Positions 30,721 to 40,205 of a DNA stretch of 64,000 nt are shown piece by piece; position 1 is the first letter of the stretch; every line of letters begins with the position of its first letter. Under the pieces are notes generated by a model that worked only from the letters and a program-made list of their open reading frames with translations, was not told where the DNA came from and made no database searches. Source of the stretch: Planctomycetota bacterium (GTDB lineage Bacteria > Planctomycetota > Phycisphaerae > UBA1845); NCBI GenBank assembly GCA_024276605.1, contig JAJRWX010000001.1, positions 1 through 64,000 of the forward strand, given 5' to 3'. Made by a program: the position numbers and the translations under genes.

Positions 30721-32517
30721 ATGGTAAGTAATTCGTCGCATATTATATTGGCTTTAGTGACTATGCTCTGCTACGCCGCTAACGCACATGGCCAAGTGGT
30801 CACAGCTGATGATTGTGCAAACCCTGATGTGATTAGCGGTCTAGGCTTATTTGATTTCAACAATCTTGCGGCGACATCCATCGGACCGGACCATCAAGCT
30901 TGTTTAGACATTGGGGAAGCTGGTATCGGCTCGGATGTGTGGGCGCTTTGGACGGCTCCTTGTACGGGTTTTGTCAAGCTGGACACCTGTGGCACAACGA
31001 CGATTGATACTAAATTAGCGGTCTACTCGGGCAACCTTTGTCCGATCGACGATAGCACTCTGTTGGATTGCAGTGATGATGACATTGATTGCTTGTTGCA
31101 ATCGCGTGTGTGGTTTCAAGCGACGCAAGGTGCGCAGTATCTCATTCGATTGGGCACTTACCCCGGCGAACCTCCCGGTCTGGGTAGCTTTAACCTGGAT
31201 ATGGTTTGCGATACGCTGGCGTGCAGCGAACCTATAGAAAACTGCCAAGCTTTAGATTTTACCGGCGCGACGGCCAGTACCGGTGATACGATTCGCATCG
31301 CAGAAAACTTCACGCCCAACTGCAGTGGTGACTTATCGAGCATTTGCTGGTGGGGTGAATACGACACCCTCAATCCGCGATTGGATGCTTTTACCATTCG
31401 TTATTACGACGATAATGGTGGCGTGCCTGGGAATTTACTTGCGACATTCGTCCAAGGAACCTCGCTGAGCGTGACGGCGCCTCTACTTGTCGCCGATGGT
31501 ATAGACGCTGGTAATCGTTTTACCATCTATGGATACACGGCAAATCATGCCCCGTTACCTATGTTGTCCAATCAGCAGTATTGGGTGGAAATTACCAATC
31601 CGACAGGCTTGTTTGGGGACTGGTTTTGGGGGTTTGCACAGTTTGGCGATGAGATTTCAGTACGCGACATCAACCCGTTTGGTTACGAGCAAACCGATCT
31701 CCAAACGCGCAACTATGCCTTTTGTACGAATTTATTGCAATCCCCACCCCCGGAACCTTTGTGCGTGAGTGCGACGGGAGCGTGCGATACTGTGGGCATC
31801 ACGCCGGGCTGTGATGACTTATCCTGTTGTGAGCGTGTGTGTCAGTGTGATCCTTGCTGCTGTGAGGCGGATCCCACGATTCCCGGTTGCTTAGGCATCT
31901 GGGATGCTGCTTGTGCAGGATTTGGGGCGGGTAACAGTGGCTGTGGTGCGGCGGCGATTTGCGGCGCACCTTGCGGCGCGTGTGTGGATATTGATGTAGC
32001 TGATCCCACCAATTGTTCGATGGACATAGCCATCCCCCATGATCGCGGGAGTAGCTCACCGGCCTTTGCGCCTTCAACCGTGACGCTGACGATGACCAAC
32101 GGCGGGGATACGGATTGCGATACGTCCAACGTAAACTTGGCCAATTTCACGATTAGCTTCGAACCTATGATACCCGCAGGTGCACCGGATATATTTGATG
32201 TACTGGTGATTGATAACGTGGCTATGGTGGAACTAACCGGACCCTTACCTGCCGGTGTTTGGACATGTATAACGCATAGCGCCGGTGCCAAAGTATGCAG
32301 TGGTCAGCTACCGGGTGACATCGACCGAAATGGTATGAGTGACGCCTCGGATGTGGGTACGATGAAGGCAAATTTGTCCGTAGGCTCCGCCGAGGACATC
32401 GACCGAAGCGGCTCAGCTAATACGCTTGACTTACTAACTACGCTCGACCTATTAGCCGGGGCGGATGCCTTTGGTGTGCGGATCGACGAGTTTGCCGGCC
32501 CCTGTCCAACGCCGTGA
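30721..32517 (+). CDS. Secreted Cys-rich protein with C-terminal dockerin-like region
   Basis: Signal peptide; CCERVCQCDPCCCEADPTIPGCLGIWDAACAGFG Cys motif; GDIDRNGMSDASDVGTMKANLSVGSAEDIDRSGSANTLDLLTTLDLL. Confidence 0.7.
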   Translation: MVSNSSHIILALVTMLCYAANAHGQVVTADDCANPDVISGLGLFDFNNLAATSIGPDHQACLDIGEAGIGSDVWALWTAPCTGFVKLDTCGTTTIDTKLAVYSGNLCPIDDSTLLDCSDDDIDCLLQSRVWFQATQGAQYLIRLGTYPGEPPGLGSFNLDMVCDTLACSEPIENCQALDFTGATASTGDTIRIAENFTPNCSGDLSSICWWGEYDTLNPRLDAFTIRYYDDNGGVPGNLLATFVQGTSLSVTAPLLVADGIDAGNRFTIYGYTANHAPLPMLSNQQYWVEITNPTGLFGDWFWGFAQFGDEISVRDINPFGYEQTDLQTRNYAFCTNLLQSPPPEPLCVSATGACDTVGITPGCDDLSCCERVCQCDPCCCEADPTIPGCLGIWDAACAGFGAGNSGCGAAAICGAPCGACVDIDVADPTNCSMDIAIPHDRGSSSPAFAPSTVTLTMTNGGDTDCDTSNVNLANFTISFEPMIPAGAPDIFDVLVIDNVAMVELTGPLPAGVWTCITHSAGAKVCSGQLPGDIDRNGMSDASDVGTMKANLSVGSAEDIDRSGSANTLDLLTTLDLLAGADAFGVRIDEFAGPCPTP

Positions 32518-32534
32518 TCGGTGACAAAAGGGGT

Positions 32535-32709
32535 TAGTGCTTTGTCACAGCTAAGAATTCGGGTGGCATGGGCAAGTCCCGATGTATCCCGACCCTACGT
32601 CGGGGTACATCGGGACTTGCCCGTGTAGTTCCGGAGGCCATCACGGGCAAAAAAAGCCTTGCCCATGCCACCCTCGATGATCCAAACATTAAGCTTTAAC
32701 ACAGCACTA
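32535..32709 (-). repeat. Palindromic MITE/REP-like element, family 1 copy B (inverted relative to A)
   Basis: Reverse complement aligns nearly end-to-end with copies A and C; CTAG-type termini. Confidence 0.9.
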
Positions 32710-33066
32710 GCTAACCGAGGCGCCGGCTTCTATATCGCTATCCGTGGTGACGACAATCACCCGTTCGTGGCCGGCATCGCTAGCAGCCAGCAGCATACCC
32801 TGGCTTTCCAACCCGCGCATCATGCGCGGCGCGAGGTTGGCGACGATGATGAGATGCTTACCCACAAGTGATTCCGGGGTGTAATAGCCGCGCAAGCCGG
32901 CACAAATCTGACGCTGCTCATCGCCGAGGTCTACCTGAAGTACGATCAATTTATCCGCATTGGGGTGGTCTTTGGCTTCGACAACCCGGCCAACGCGTAG
33001 TTTGACCTTTACGAAATCGTCAAAAGTAATGGTATCATCATTGGTTGGTGTTGGTTGATCGGCCAT
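32707..33066 (-). CDS. Stand-alone tRNA-binding (EMAPII/MetRS-beta-like) domain protein
   Basis: ITFDDFVKVKLRVGRVVEAKDHPNADKLIVLQVDLGDEQRQICAGLRGYYTPESLVGKHLIIVANLAPRMMRGLESQGMLLAA. TAG stop lies in the end of repeat copy B. Confidence 0.9.
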   Translation of the reverse strand: MADQPTPTNDDTITFDDFVKVKLRVGRVVEAKDHPNADKLIVLQVDLGDEQRQICAGLRGYYTPESLVGKHLIIVANLAPRMMRGLESQGMLLAASDAGHERVIVVTTDSDIEAGASVS

Positions 33067-33227
33067 GCGCTCCTCGTGTTGTTCGGGATTCCAAGTCGTA
33101 GATGTCTGCTATCATTATCTTACCATCACGAGTGTACTTGGTCAGCAAATCGTTCGCAACCGAGCAAAACAGTGGAAAGACTGATGCGGGTGTGTGACAG
33201 TATCGGCGGCTTTAATGTCGTGCTCAA

Positions 33228-33482
33228 GTGCAGCCTGAAAGGCTGACCGACAGTAGCCGTGGGCAAGTCCCGCTTGTTGCGGGACGCCGCCCACGGTAAC
33301 TGCAGCGCCCGTATAAGTGAACCCTGAAAGGGGTCGTATAAGCGTAGCCTCGCAATACGCACGCCATCGAATATACGACCCTTTCAGGGTCGGACGACTC
33401 GTCGGCGACGCTATCCGGTGGCGACGTCCGCCTGAGGCGGACTTGCCACCGGCTACTATCGAGCAGACTTTCAGCCTGTAAG
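33228..33482. repeat. Composite nested palindromic repeat
   Basis: Outer arms CCTGAAAGGCTGACCGACAGTAGCCG / rc CTGAAAGTCTGCTCGATAGTAGCCG; ACCCTGAAAGGGGTCGTATA / TATACGACCCTTTCAGGGT; hairpins CCGTGGGCAAGTCCCGC-GCGGGACGCCGCCCACGG and CCGGTGGCGACGTCCGCC-GGCGGACTTGCCACCGG. Confidence 0.85.
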
Positions 33483-33754
33483 CCCCACCCGCTGATTCTG
33501 TCATTTAGCCAGACTGATGTGTGGCTAAAGAATCGCAACCATTGCTTGCGGACATAAGCTACGTCTCTACAATTCAGTGGAGACTCAATGGCGAATGTGC
33601 TTTCTATTAGAGCAAGGTTTTTGTTGTGTAGCGGTAACCGGTACAAAGAAAGACGTTTTCGTCCGGCACATCCGCGCGGGCTAAAGCCGGTGGCTCGTTA
33701 CACAATAAGTGATGCTGCTCTAAGCCGTGATCTTTTAGCTATTGGCATGACATA

Positions 33755-34876
33755 ATGAAACTTTATCCACTGACATTTGATCCTATATTCAAACCTAAAA
33801 TTTGGGGCGGGCGAAAGCTGCAAACGCTGTTGGGTAAAAAACTGCCGCCGGATGTGCCCATTGGTGAATCCTGGGAAATTGCCGATCTGGAAGACGATCA
33901 ATCGATCGTAGCTTTTGGACCTGCCAAGGGTAAGACGCTCCGTGAGATGATGGACCTTTGGGGAACTGATTTACTTGGGGCGGCTGAGCCGTTCGAAGGG
34001 CGCTTCCCTTTGTTGATAAAATTCTTGGATGCCAGCGAGACGCTTAGTGTTCAGGTCCATCCGGACATGGCTATGGCTAATCGGCTGGGTGGACGGGTGC
34101 GTATTAAAAACGAAACGTGGTACGTCGTAGCTGCCGAACCGGATGGCCATATCTATCGTGGTGTGCGTGAAGGCGTCGATGCGCAGGCATTGCGTGCGGC
34201 TATCGACGATCATGGTGTAGAAGATTTGCTCAACAAAATACCCGTTAGCCAGGGGCACGCCTACTACCTACCCAGCGGGACGATCCATGCCCTAGGCGCT
34301 GGGGTTGTGGTCGCTGAGGTGCAAACGCCATCGGACATTACCTATCGCGTGTTCGATTGGAACCGCGTCGAAGAAGCGACAGGCAAGCCTAGAACGCTAC
34401 ACGTAGATGAGGCGATGCAGTGCATTTCGTTTGATACTACCCCCATCGCAGGAGAAGATGTACATCACATAGCCAGTGTCTGGACCTCGCAAACTCAGTT
34501 GATCCGATGCGAATCGTTCGCGCTGGACCGCGTGCGCATGGCCGGGGGTGTTGACCAGACTATTCCGACGGATGGTTTCGTGGTTTGGATGTTGTTGGAT
34601 GGCGAAGTGAGGATCCGTTGTGAAGGATTCACTCAGCCGTTTACCTTTGTGGCGGGCCAAACCATTTTAATTCCTGCCGGGATAAAAGGGGCAAGGGTTG
34701 AGAGTGAAATATCTTCGATGTGGTTGGAGGCATCACTGCCTATCGCTAGCCCGTTGAGTGCCTTTGAAAGGCCGGAGAGGGAAAGTCCAGGCGATGCACA
34801 CCAAGCGCACGAAACATTAGTACAAATAAAAACACCCGAACAATCTCGGCTGACAGGTGACAAGCAAGGCGGTTAG
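33755..34876 (+). CDS. manA: Class I mannose-6-phosphate isomerase
   Basis: FKPKIWGGRKLQTLLGKKLP, GESWEIADLEDD, FPLLIKFLDASETLSVQVHPDMAMA, YYLPSGTIHALGAG. Confidence 0.93.
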   Translation: MKLYPLTFDPIFKPKIWGGRKLQTLLGKKLPPDVPIGESWEIADLEDDQSIVAFGPAKGKTLREMMDLWGTDLLGAAEPFEGRFPLLIKFLDASETLSVQVHPDMAMANRLGGRVRIKNETWYVVAAEPDGHIYRGVREGVDAQALRAAIDDHGVEDLLNKIPVSQGHAYYLPSGTIHALGAGVVVAEVQTPSDITYRVFDWNRVEEATGKPRTLHVDEAMQCISFDTTPIAGEDVHHIASVWTSQTQLIRCESFALDRVRMAGGVDQTIPTDGFVVWMLLDGEVRIRCEGFTQPFTFVAGQTILIPAGIKGARVESEISSMWLEASLPIASPLSAFERPERESPGDAHQAHETLVQIKTPEQSRLTGDKQGG

Positions 34877-34919
34877 TTGCTCTTAGCAGAGGCGCTGACC
34901 CAATTCAACCATAAGCCTG

Positions 34920-35804
34920 GTGGGAAAGAACGTAGCAGAAATGCCCTTATTTACAGTAGAAAAACTTCGGCGGGCCAAGAAAACGATTTATATCGTGGCC
35001 TGCATGTACATCGTGGTCGGATTATTGCTGGCGGTTACAGCCGCATTAGCCGGTGATCGTTTGAGTGCGTTCTTAGGTTTTCTTATTATCACCGGCGCGT
35101 TGGCTTGTGGCGCGGTGCTGGTGGTGTTGCTACGTTTTGGCGTGCATTTATCAAACATTGGCGATCAACTGCAGCAGTTACATAACCAACTGATCAAAGT
35201 TCAACACATACAACGGCAGTTTAACTCTGCGGTGGTAGGCGAGGCACCACAAAAATCGTTGACGAAACCGGGGAAGCAAGACCAACAAGTTGATGAGGTG
35301 CTCGTAGCCGCTACGTTGGACAGAAGCCGCTTTCCTCGTTTGGCTAAAATCATGGATAGCGAACCATCCGGTCAATCTTCTGCAGATGGTGTCTCGTCGA
35401 AAGAAACAACGTCAACCAATGGTCGACGACATGACGTTGAGGTCAAAACACCCGTGAGCAAGCGTACACTCATAAAACTGCCGCGCACGTGGCAGACCGC
35501 GCATCGCGAAGGGGATATCGTGGCTTGTCGGGCGATGTTGTCTACGTATATGGACACGGCTGAGCCGGCAGCGGTCGAGGTGATGACCGTTCAACTTGAA
35601 CAACTCATCGATCAAGCGGCTGCCCATTTACGTCAATCATTCGTCGGCCACATTCATAATGAGGATTATGCTGGTGCGCTAGCGGTGGGTCATCGCATCG
35701 TCGAGCTTATGCCTGAGCACGGATTGGCTGAGGAGTTCAAGCAAATCAAACCACATCTCAATGAGCGTGTCAGGCAGATCGAACAAACTGCGGCTTTGAT
35801 GTAG
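34920..35804 (+). CDS. Hypothetical membrane protein
   Basis: Two N-terminal TM segments, then charged helical C-terminal part (possible coiled coil). Confidence 0.6.
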   Translation: MGKNVAEMPLFTVEKLRRAKKTIYIVACMYIVVGLLLAVTAALAGDRLSAFLGFLIITGALACGAVLVVLLRFGVHLSNIGDQLQQLHNQLIKVQHIQRQFNSAVVGEAPQKSLTKPGKQDQQVDEVLVAATLDRSRFPRLAKIMDSEPSGQSSADGVSSKETTSTNGRRHDVEVKTPVSKRTLIKLPRTWQTAHREGDIVACRAMLSTYMDTAEPAAVEVMTVQLEQLIDQAAAHLRQSFVGHIHNEDYAGALAVGHRIVELMPEHGLAEEFKQIKPHLNERVRQIEQTAALM

Positions 35805-35826
35805 TGTTTGATGAAGCGCGACTACA

Positions 35827-37098
35827 TCAGTAGGCGCGCTGCAGGCGGCTACCGGGGAAATAGTATCGCAGGATTTCTGCAGCACTTTTCCCCTCCCGTG
35901 CCTGCCCCTCCATGCCCCATTGGCAAAGGCCAAGTCCATGGCCAAAGCCTCGACCGTTGTCAAAGATAACCGTTTCTCCGGATACACGCATGCGAAAATC
36001 AGAACTGCGAAGCTGATTGCCGCCGATAGCGAGTCGGAACTGTTCGACCAGCATGTCGTGATGTTGATCGTCTTTGCCTCGGAGGCGAATGGTGACTGGT
36101 CGCCCCTGTGCCGAGCGCTGGACGATGGATAAATCGCGCAGCGTGCCCAGAGAGCGCAATGAATCATAGCGGGCTACTATGCGACGGAAAATCTCGTGTT
36201 TTGTCAGGCGTACCGGCTCCCAGCGGTAGGTATTTCCCGGTGCGATTCGGCAATAATCGCAAGCGACACCACCGGCCAGGGGCGCTATGTCGTCTTCCGC
36301 TCCGAAGATAGCCGCTGACTGGGTCATACCTCCACAAGCTGCGCTGTAATAGGTACGTATGATCTGTGATTGCTTGCCATCGTCATAGATACAGACGATG
36401 CCTTCCGTATACTTGGTAGCTTGTATAGCGCGCCGGCCTGTGCGGTCCTCACGCAATCCAGCATACACTTGCGAGCCTTGTCCATCGGTTACATCCCATG
36501 ACTTCGATTGTCTTCGTTGCATCTGCCTGAGTACAAAGCTGCGGGCTATGATGGCCTGGGCGCGGTAGGCCTGCTTGGCAAAGGTAGGCCAAACTTCTCG
36601 GGCGACGACACCGGCAACATAACTTTCCACGTCTACATGGTTGACGATGTTAATATGGCCGGTGTCAGAGAGAGAGCACCGCATTGAACCGGGGTACGAA
36701 ATGACATCTTGCCACTTTCTATTTTTATACTTTGATAATTCTATCGGCGCAATCTGTGACGATTGCACGATGACTTCCTGTGCGTCGTACACAACGTCGT
36801 CTATTTCGATCACTCCTTGCCGGGCGCGGATAGACATCCACTGATGAGGCGCAGCTTGATGGAGTATATCACCCGCTGTATTTTCGAAAGTGAGTGAGTC
36901 TGTGGAGCGAACTTTGAATAGCTTTACGTTTGAGCCGATCAACACGCGAACGCTGCGCAAGGGTGTTTCTGTCTTGGTGGTAGTGATTATTTTCGCCTCT
37001 GCGGATGAATGGATGATGACAAGCAGTGCCGCATAGCGTAACCAGACCGGTATTAGCGAAACGTAGGTGTTGGCCATATCCCTGGGCGTTGTTGACAT
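35827..37098 (-). CDS. SpoIID/LytB domain protein
   Basis: INIVNHVDVESYVAGVVAREVWPTFAKQAYRAQAIIARSFVLRQM; YYSAACGGMTQSAAIFG; GFGHGLGLCQWGMEGQAREGKSAAEILRYYFPGS. Confidence 0.92.
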   Translation of the reverse strand: MSTTPRDMANTYVSLIPVWLRYAALLVIIHSSAEAKIITTTKTETPLRSVRVLIGSNVKLFKVRSTDSLTFENTAGDILHQAAPHQWMSIRARQGVIEIDDVVYDAQEVIVQSSQIAPIELSKYKNRKWQDVISYPGSMRCSLSDTGHINIVNHVDVESYVAGVVAREVWPTFAKQAYRAQAIIARSFVLRQMQRRQSKSWDVTDGQGSQVYAGLREDRTGRRAIQATKYTEGIVCIYDDGKQSQIIRTYYSAACGGMTQSAAIFGAEDDIAPLAGGVACDYCRIAPGNTYRWEPVRLTKHEIFRRIVARYDSLRSLGTLRDLSIVQRSAQGRPVTIRLRGKDDQHHDMLVEQFRLAIGGNQLRSSDFRMRVSGETVIFDNGRGFGHGLGLCQWGMEGQAREGKSAAEILRYYFPGSRLQRAY

Positions 37099-37129
37099 AA
37101 GGGCTGATCCGACATCGTGTGCGGTTAGC

Positions 37130-37306
37130 TAGTGCTGTGTTACAGCTTATGTTTCGGGTTCATCGTGGGTGGCATGGGCAAAGATTTTTTTTGCCCGTGG
37201 CGGTCACCGGAACAACACGGGTAAGTCCCGATGTATCCCGAGCTAGCTTCGGGATACATCGGGACTTACCCATGCCACCCGAATTCTTAGCTGTGTCAAG
37301 GCACTA
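37130..37306 (+). repeat. Palindromic MITE/REP-like element, family 1 copy C
   Basis: Flanked by CTAG on both sides; same TIRs and internal hairpins as copy A; long stem CCCGATGTATCCCGA/TCGGGATACATCGGG. Confidence 0.9.
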
Positions 37307-37430
37307 GGATTGTACCGGCGATTGTCCTAAATACCACGCTATGCAATAAACGAGCATATGATAGCCGCAAGAGGGCGTGAAAAAGCCCTCCACGTCCAAT
37401 GTATCAGCGGATTCTAGCGCAGCGCGGGAT

Positions 37431-38402
37431 TTATGATGCGCGGAAAGACAAACCAAATCGTTCCAACTGATTCTTGATTTCGTTAAGTGATGTTTGTCCG
37501 AAATTTTGGATAGAGATAAGTTCTTTTTCCGTTTTCTCAGCGAGTTCACCCATCGTCGCAATACCCATCCATTGCAGGCATTTACGTGAACGGACGGACA
37601 GTTCCATGTCCGACACCGGCCTGTGATAGTTTTCGGCAGCACTGAGAACCGGGGGTTGTTCGGGTAGGGCGGCGGAAGCAGCGGCAGGCTGTTCCGACTG
37701 TATAGCTTGACCTATTCGAAGATGTTGATTGTCTAGCAGGTTTTTGATTTCAGTAAGCGATGTTTCACCGAAGTTTTTGTACGCGAGAAGCTCCGCCTCC
37801 GTTGTTTTCAGTAAATCATTAAGCGTATGGACCCCCATCTGTCGCAGACAATTTCTACTTCGCACGCTAAGTTCAAAATCGCTGATGGGCTGCTCAAGCG
37901 TGGCGAATCGTTTTTCGCGTTCCATGGCCCGGCGCTCGTCGAAGACCATGGAGTATGAACTTTCGACGGATTTGAGAAAGTGTCGGGCACGCCAGTTGTT
38001 CGGGTCGGCTTCAAGTACGGTGCGCAAACATTGCTCAGCTTCAGCCAGTCGCCCACGTTCTTCAAACAAAAGGGCGATATTCAGGAGTACCTGAATAGAG
38101 ACTTTCTCACCGGTAATACATTCCTGGTAGTAACTAAATGCCGCATTGTCGTCACCATATTGGTCGCTAATGTTAGCCAAGCGAAAGGCAGCGTCCTGAT
38201 GATGCGGGTCAAGGTCCAATGCCTCAAGATAACAATCCACAGCAGCTAAGCGATCACCGCCGGCCTCCAGAAGATATCCCTTCAGGAATCGAAGACCTGC
38301 CCGGTTTTCGTCATTTTCTTGGCTTGTCGCCAGCGCTGCTTTTGCTTCGTCTAGTTGATCGCTCTTAATCTGTTGTGAGATCGATTGGAGTGTGGCCGTC
38401 AT
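37431..38402 (-). CDS. TPR protein with two RNA polymerase alpha-CTD-like domains
   Basis: N-terminal TPRs (YLEALDLDPHHQDAAFRLANI..., EQCLRTVLEADPNNWRAR); two copies of FELSVRSRNCLRQMGVHTLNDLLKTTEAELLAYKNFGETSLTEIKNLL / MELSVRSRKCLQWMGIATMGELAEKTEKELISIQNFGQTSLNEIKNQL. Confidence 0.9.
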   Translation of the reverse strand: MTATLQSISQQIKSDQLDEAKAALATSQENDENRAGLRFLKGYLLEAGGDRLAAVDCYLEALDLDPHHQDAAFRLANISDQYGDDNAAFSYYQECITGEKVSIQVLLNIALLFEERGRLAEAEQCLRTVLEADPNNWRARHFLKSVESSYSMVFDERRAMEREKRFATLEQPISDFELSVRSRNCLRQMGVHTLNDLLKTTEAELLAYKNFGETSLTEIKNLLDNQHLRIGQAIQSEQPAAASAALPEQPPVLSAAENYHRPVSDMELSVRSRKCLQWMGIATMGELAEKTEKELISIQNFGQTSLNEIKNQLERFGLSFRAS

Positions 38403-38566
38403 TACCTGCCTTCCGAGTATCTTGACTTTGCGTCGTATCCGCCACGGGTAAACAACCCAACTGCACCGCCAGCTAGACGGTTGAACTTGAGACCCCGTTA
38501 TCCATAAGGGTCGTCAATTGTACGAACGAAACCAACAACTGACAACTACCCTGTTTCGCGATTGGC

Positions 38567-38917
38567 TCAGGTGGCTCCGGTCGCCTCGTCTGTTAGTTTC
38601 CGTAGCAGGCGAAAATCGTAAATTCCGGCATTATGGCCATCCGACCAGGTAAATTGGATGGCGTAATGGCCCACGAGTTGGGCATTTGTGACACGCCAAC
38701 TGGTCGGGTCGGATTTGAGTATTTGGAGCGGGTTTTCCTGCTTATTCTCCCGTTCGGTTCGGCAGGTCGCACATGGGCAGACTTGCCGCAACTGAGGGAG
38801 GGAAAACTCACTGCTCGATCCGTCCTGCCATTGGATGCGCAGTGTTTGCGCGGCGATGCTTACCTTCAGGTCAGCCGGCGTCGTGTTATTTGTGGGATCC
38901 TTGGGGGCATTCATCAT
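38567..38917 (-). CDS. DUF971 (GBBH-like N-terminal domain) protein
   Basis: LRIQWQDGSSSEFSLPQLRQVCPCATC...VGHYAIQFTWSDGHNAGIYDFRLLRKL. Confidence 0.88.
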   Translation of the reverse strand: MMNAPKDPTNNTTPADLKVSIAAQTLRIQWQDGSSSEFSLPQLRQVCPCATCRTERENKQENPLQILKSDPTSWRVTNAQLVGHYAIQFTWSDGHNAGIYDFRLLRKLTDEATGAT

Positions 38918-38951
38918 GTTGGTATATCTTACCAGAGTGCGTGTCCGCAGG

Positions 38952-40031
38952 CTACGCTGTGGAGCTTACCAGTTGCGGGACGACTGATTCTTCCGCCGGT
39001 GTCGATGGCTGGGCCAGAGCCGGGGCGGGACAATACAGGTGTTTTTTGAAAAATTGGGTGATTCTCTGCCCGTAGGCCTCCGGTGCGATGGTCACGGATT
39101 GGTTGTGCTTGGCATGGGGTACGATCCAAATCTCCTTTGGTCCTCTCGCCTTTTCGTACAATACCTGCGACTGTTGGATGGGGATGTAACTATCTTTTTC
39201 ACCGTGGATGAACAAAATGGATCGACGACTCAGCCGTTTGACCCCCTTCCTCACCGACGGGAAACGGCACTGAAACGTACGGGAAAATTCTCTAAACACG
39301 AACCAGCGATGTAATTGCCAGATTAACGGTGGGTGGTATTTTACGATGAAGCGAAGCCGAGCGAAGGTCAGCGCAAATCGTTTGAACAGAAATTCCAGGG
39401 CCGTATCACTACTAAAAGCCCCGTCGGTTACAATCGCACGTACGTTTTCTCGCTCAGCAGCAGCTAGGATGGCAGCACCACCACCGCGCGATATGCCGAA
39501 CAATCCCACATCTCGCCCTCGACCCTTACGCTCCAAGTAATCCCCTATGAAATCGATGGCTGCTAGCATGTCCGACCGCTCACGCCGGCTGGGCCATTGC
39601 CTGGGTCGATAATCCGGTTCGCCCTGAGATTGGCCGTGGCCTCGAAAATCAAAGGTGAATACGTCGTATCCTGCATCCAGCAGTGATGAGGTATATCGAA
39701 AGGCGCTGGATCGTTCGCTGGCGAATTCGTGCGCGAATACGATCATACCCAACGTCGGCCTATCCACAGCCCCGGAAATAATAAGGCCCCGTAAGCCAAA
39801 CCCATCCGCAGACTGAAAGCTAACTTCTTCACCGGGATAGTGGTTGATGATCCCGTTACCTGTTTCAGATGTTGGTGCGGCTCCATCCAGTAGGCGTATC
39901 GCCGCTCGGGCGTACTTTCGCAAGACGGTGATTGGATAACATATGAGCAGCGACACAGCGACGATAATCACACAGGCGCCTATGTGATCGTTAATGAAAT
40001 GTACAAACTCTGAAAAAAACGACATCATCAT
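38952..40031 (-). CDS. Alpha/beta hydrolase
   Basis: VFTFDFRGHGQSQGEPDYR, VGLFGISRGGGAAILAA nucleophile elbow, SILFIHGEKDSYIPIQQS; N-terminal TM. Confidence 0.88.
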   Translation of the reverse strand: MMMSFFSEFVHFINDHIGACVIIVAVSLLICYPITVLRKYARAAIRLLDGAAPTSETGNGIINHYPGEEVSFQSADGFGLRGLIISGAVDRPTLGMIVFAHEFASERSSAFRYTSSLLDAGYDVFTFDFRGHGQSQGEPDYRPRQWPSRRERSDMLAAIDFIGDYLERKGRGRDVGLFGISRGGGAAILAAAERENVRAIVTDGAFSSDTALEFLFKRFALTFARLRFIVKYHPPLIWQLHRWFVFREFSRTFQCRFPSVRKGVKRLSRRSILFIHGEKDSYIPIQQSQVLYEKARGPKEIWIVPHAKHNQSVTIAPEAYGQRITQFFKKHLYCPAPALAQPSTPAEESVVPQLVSSTA

Positions 40032-40205
40032 GATTTCAGCACATAGAGACTATGCCCTCGAAATTTCTTGAATTCGACCCGATTCGTTTTACCTGACCAT
40101 GACCGCTTGCGTCAGCATGGTAGCGGTGTTTACCGAACACATGACGATTTGGCAAGTGCTCTTTTGAGGCAATGTTTCGTGGGTTGGGTGATCCATCCTG
40201 CCGAA

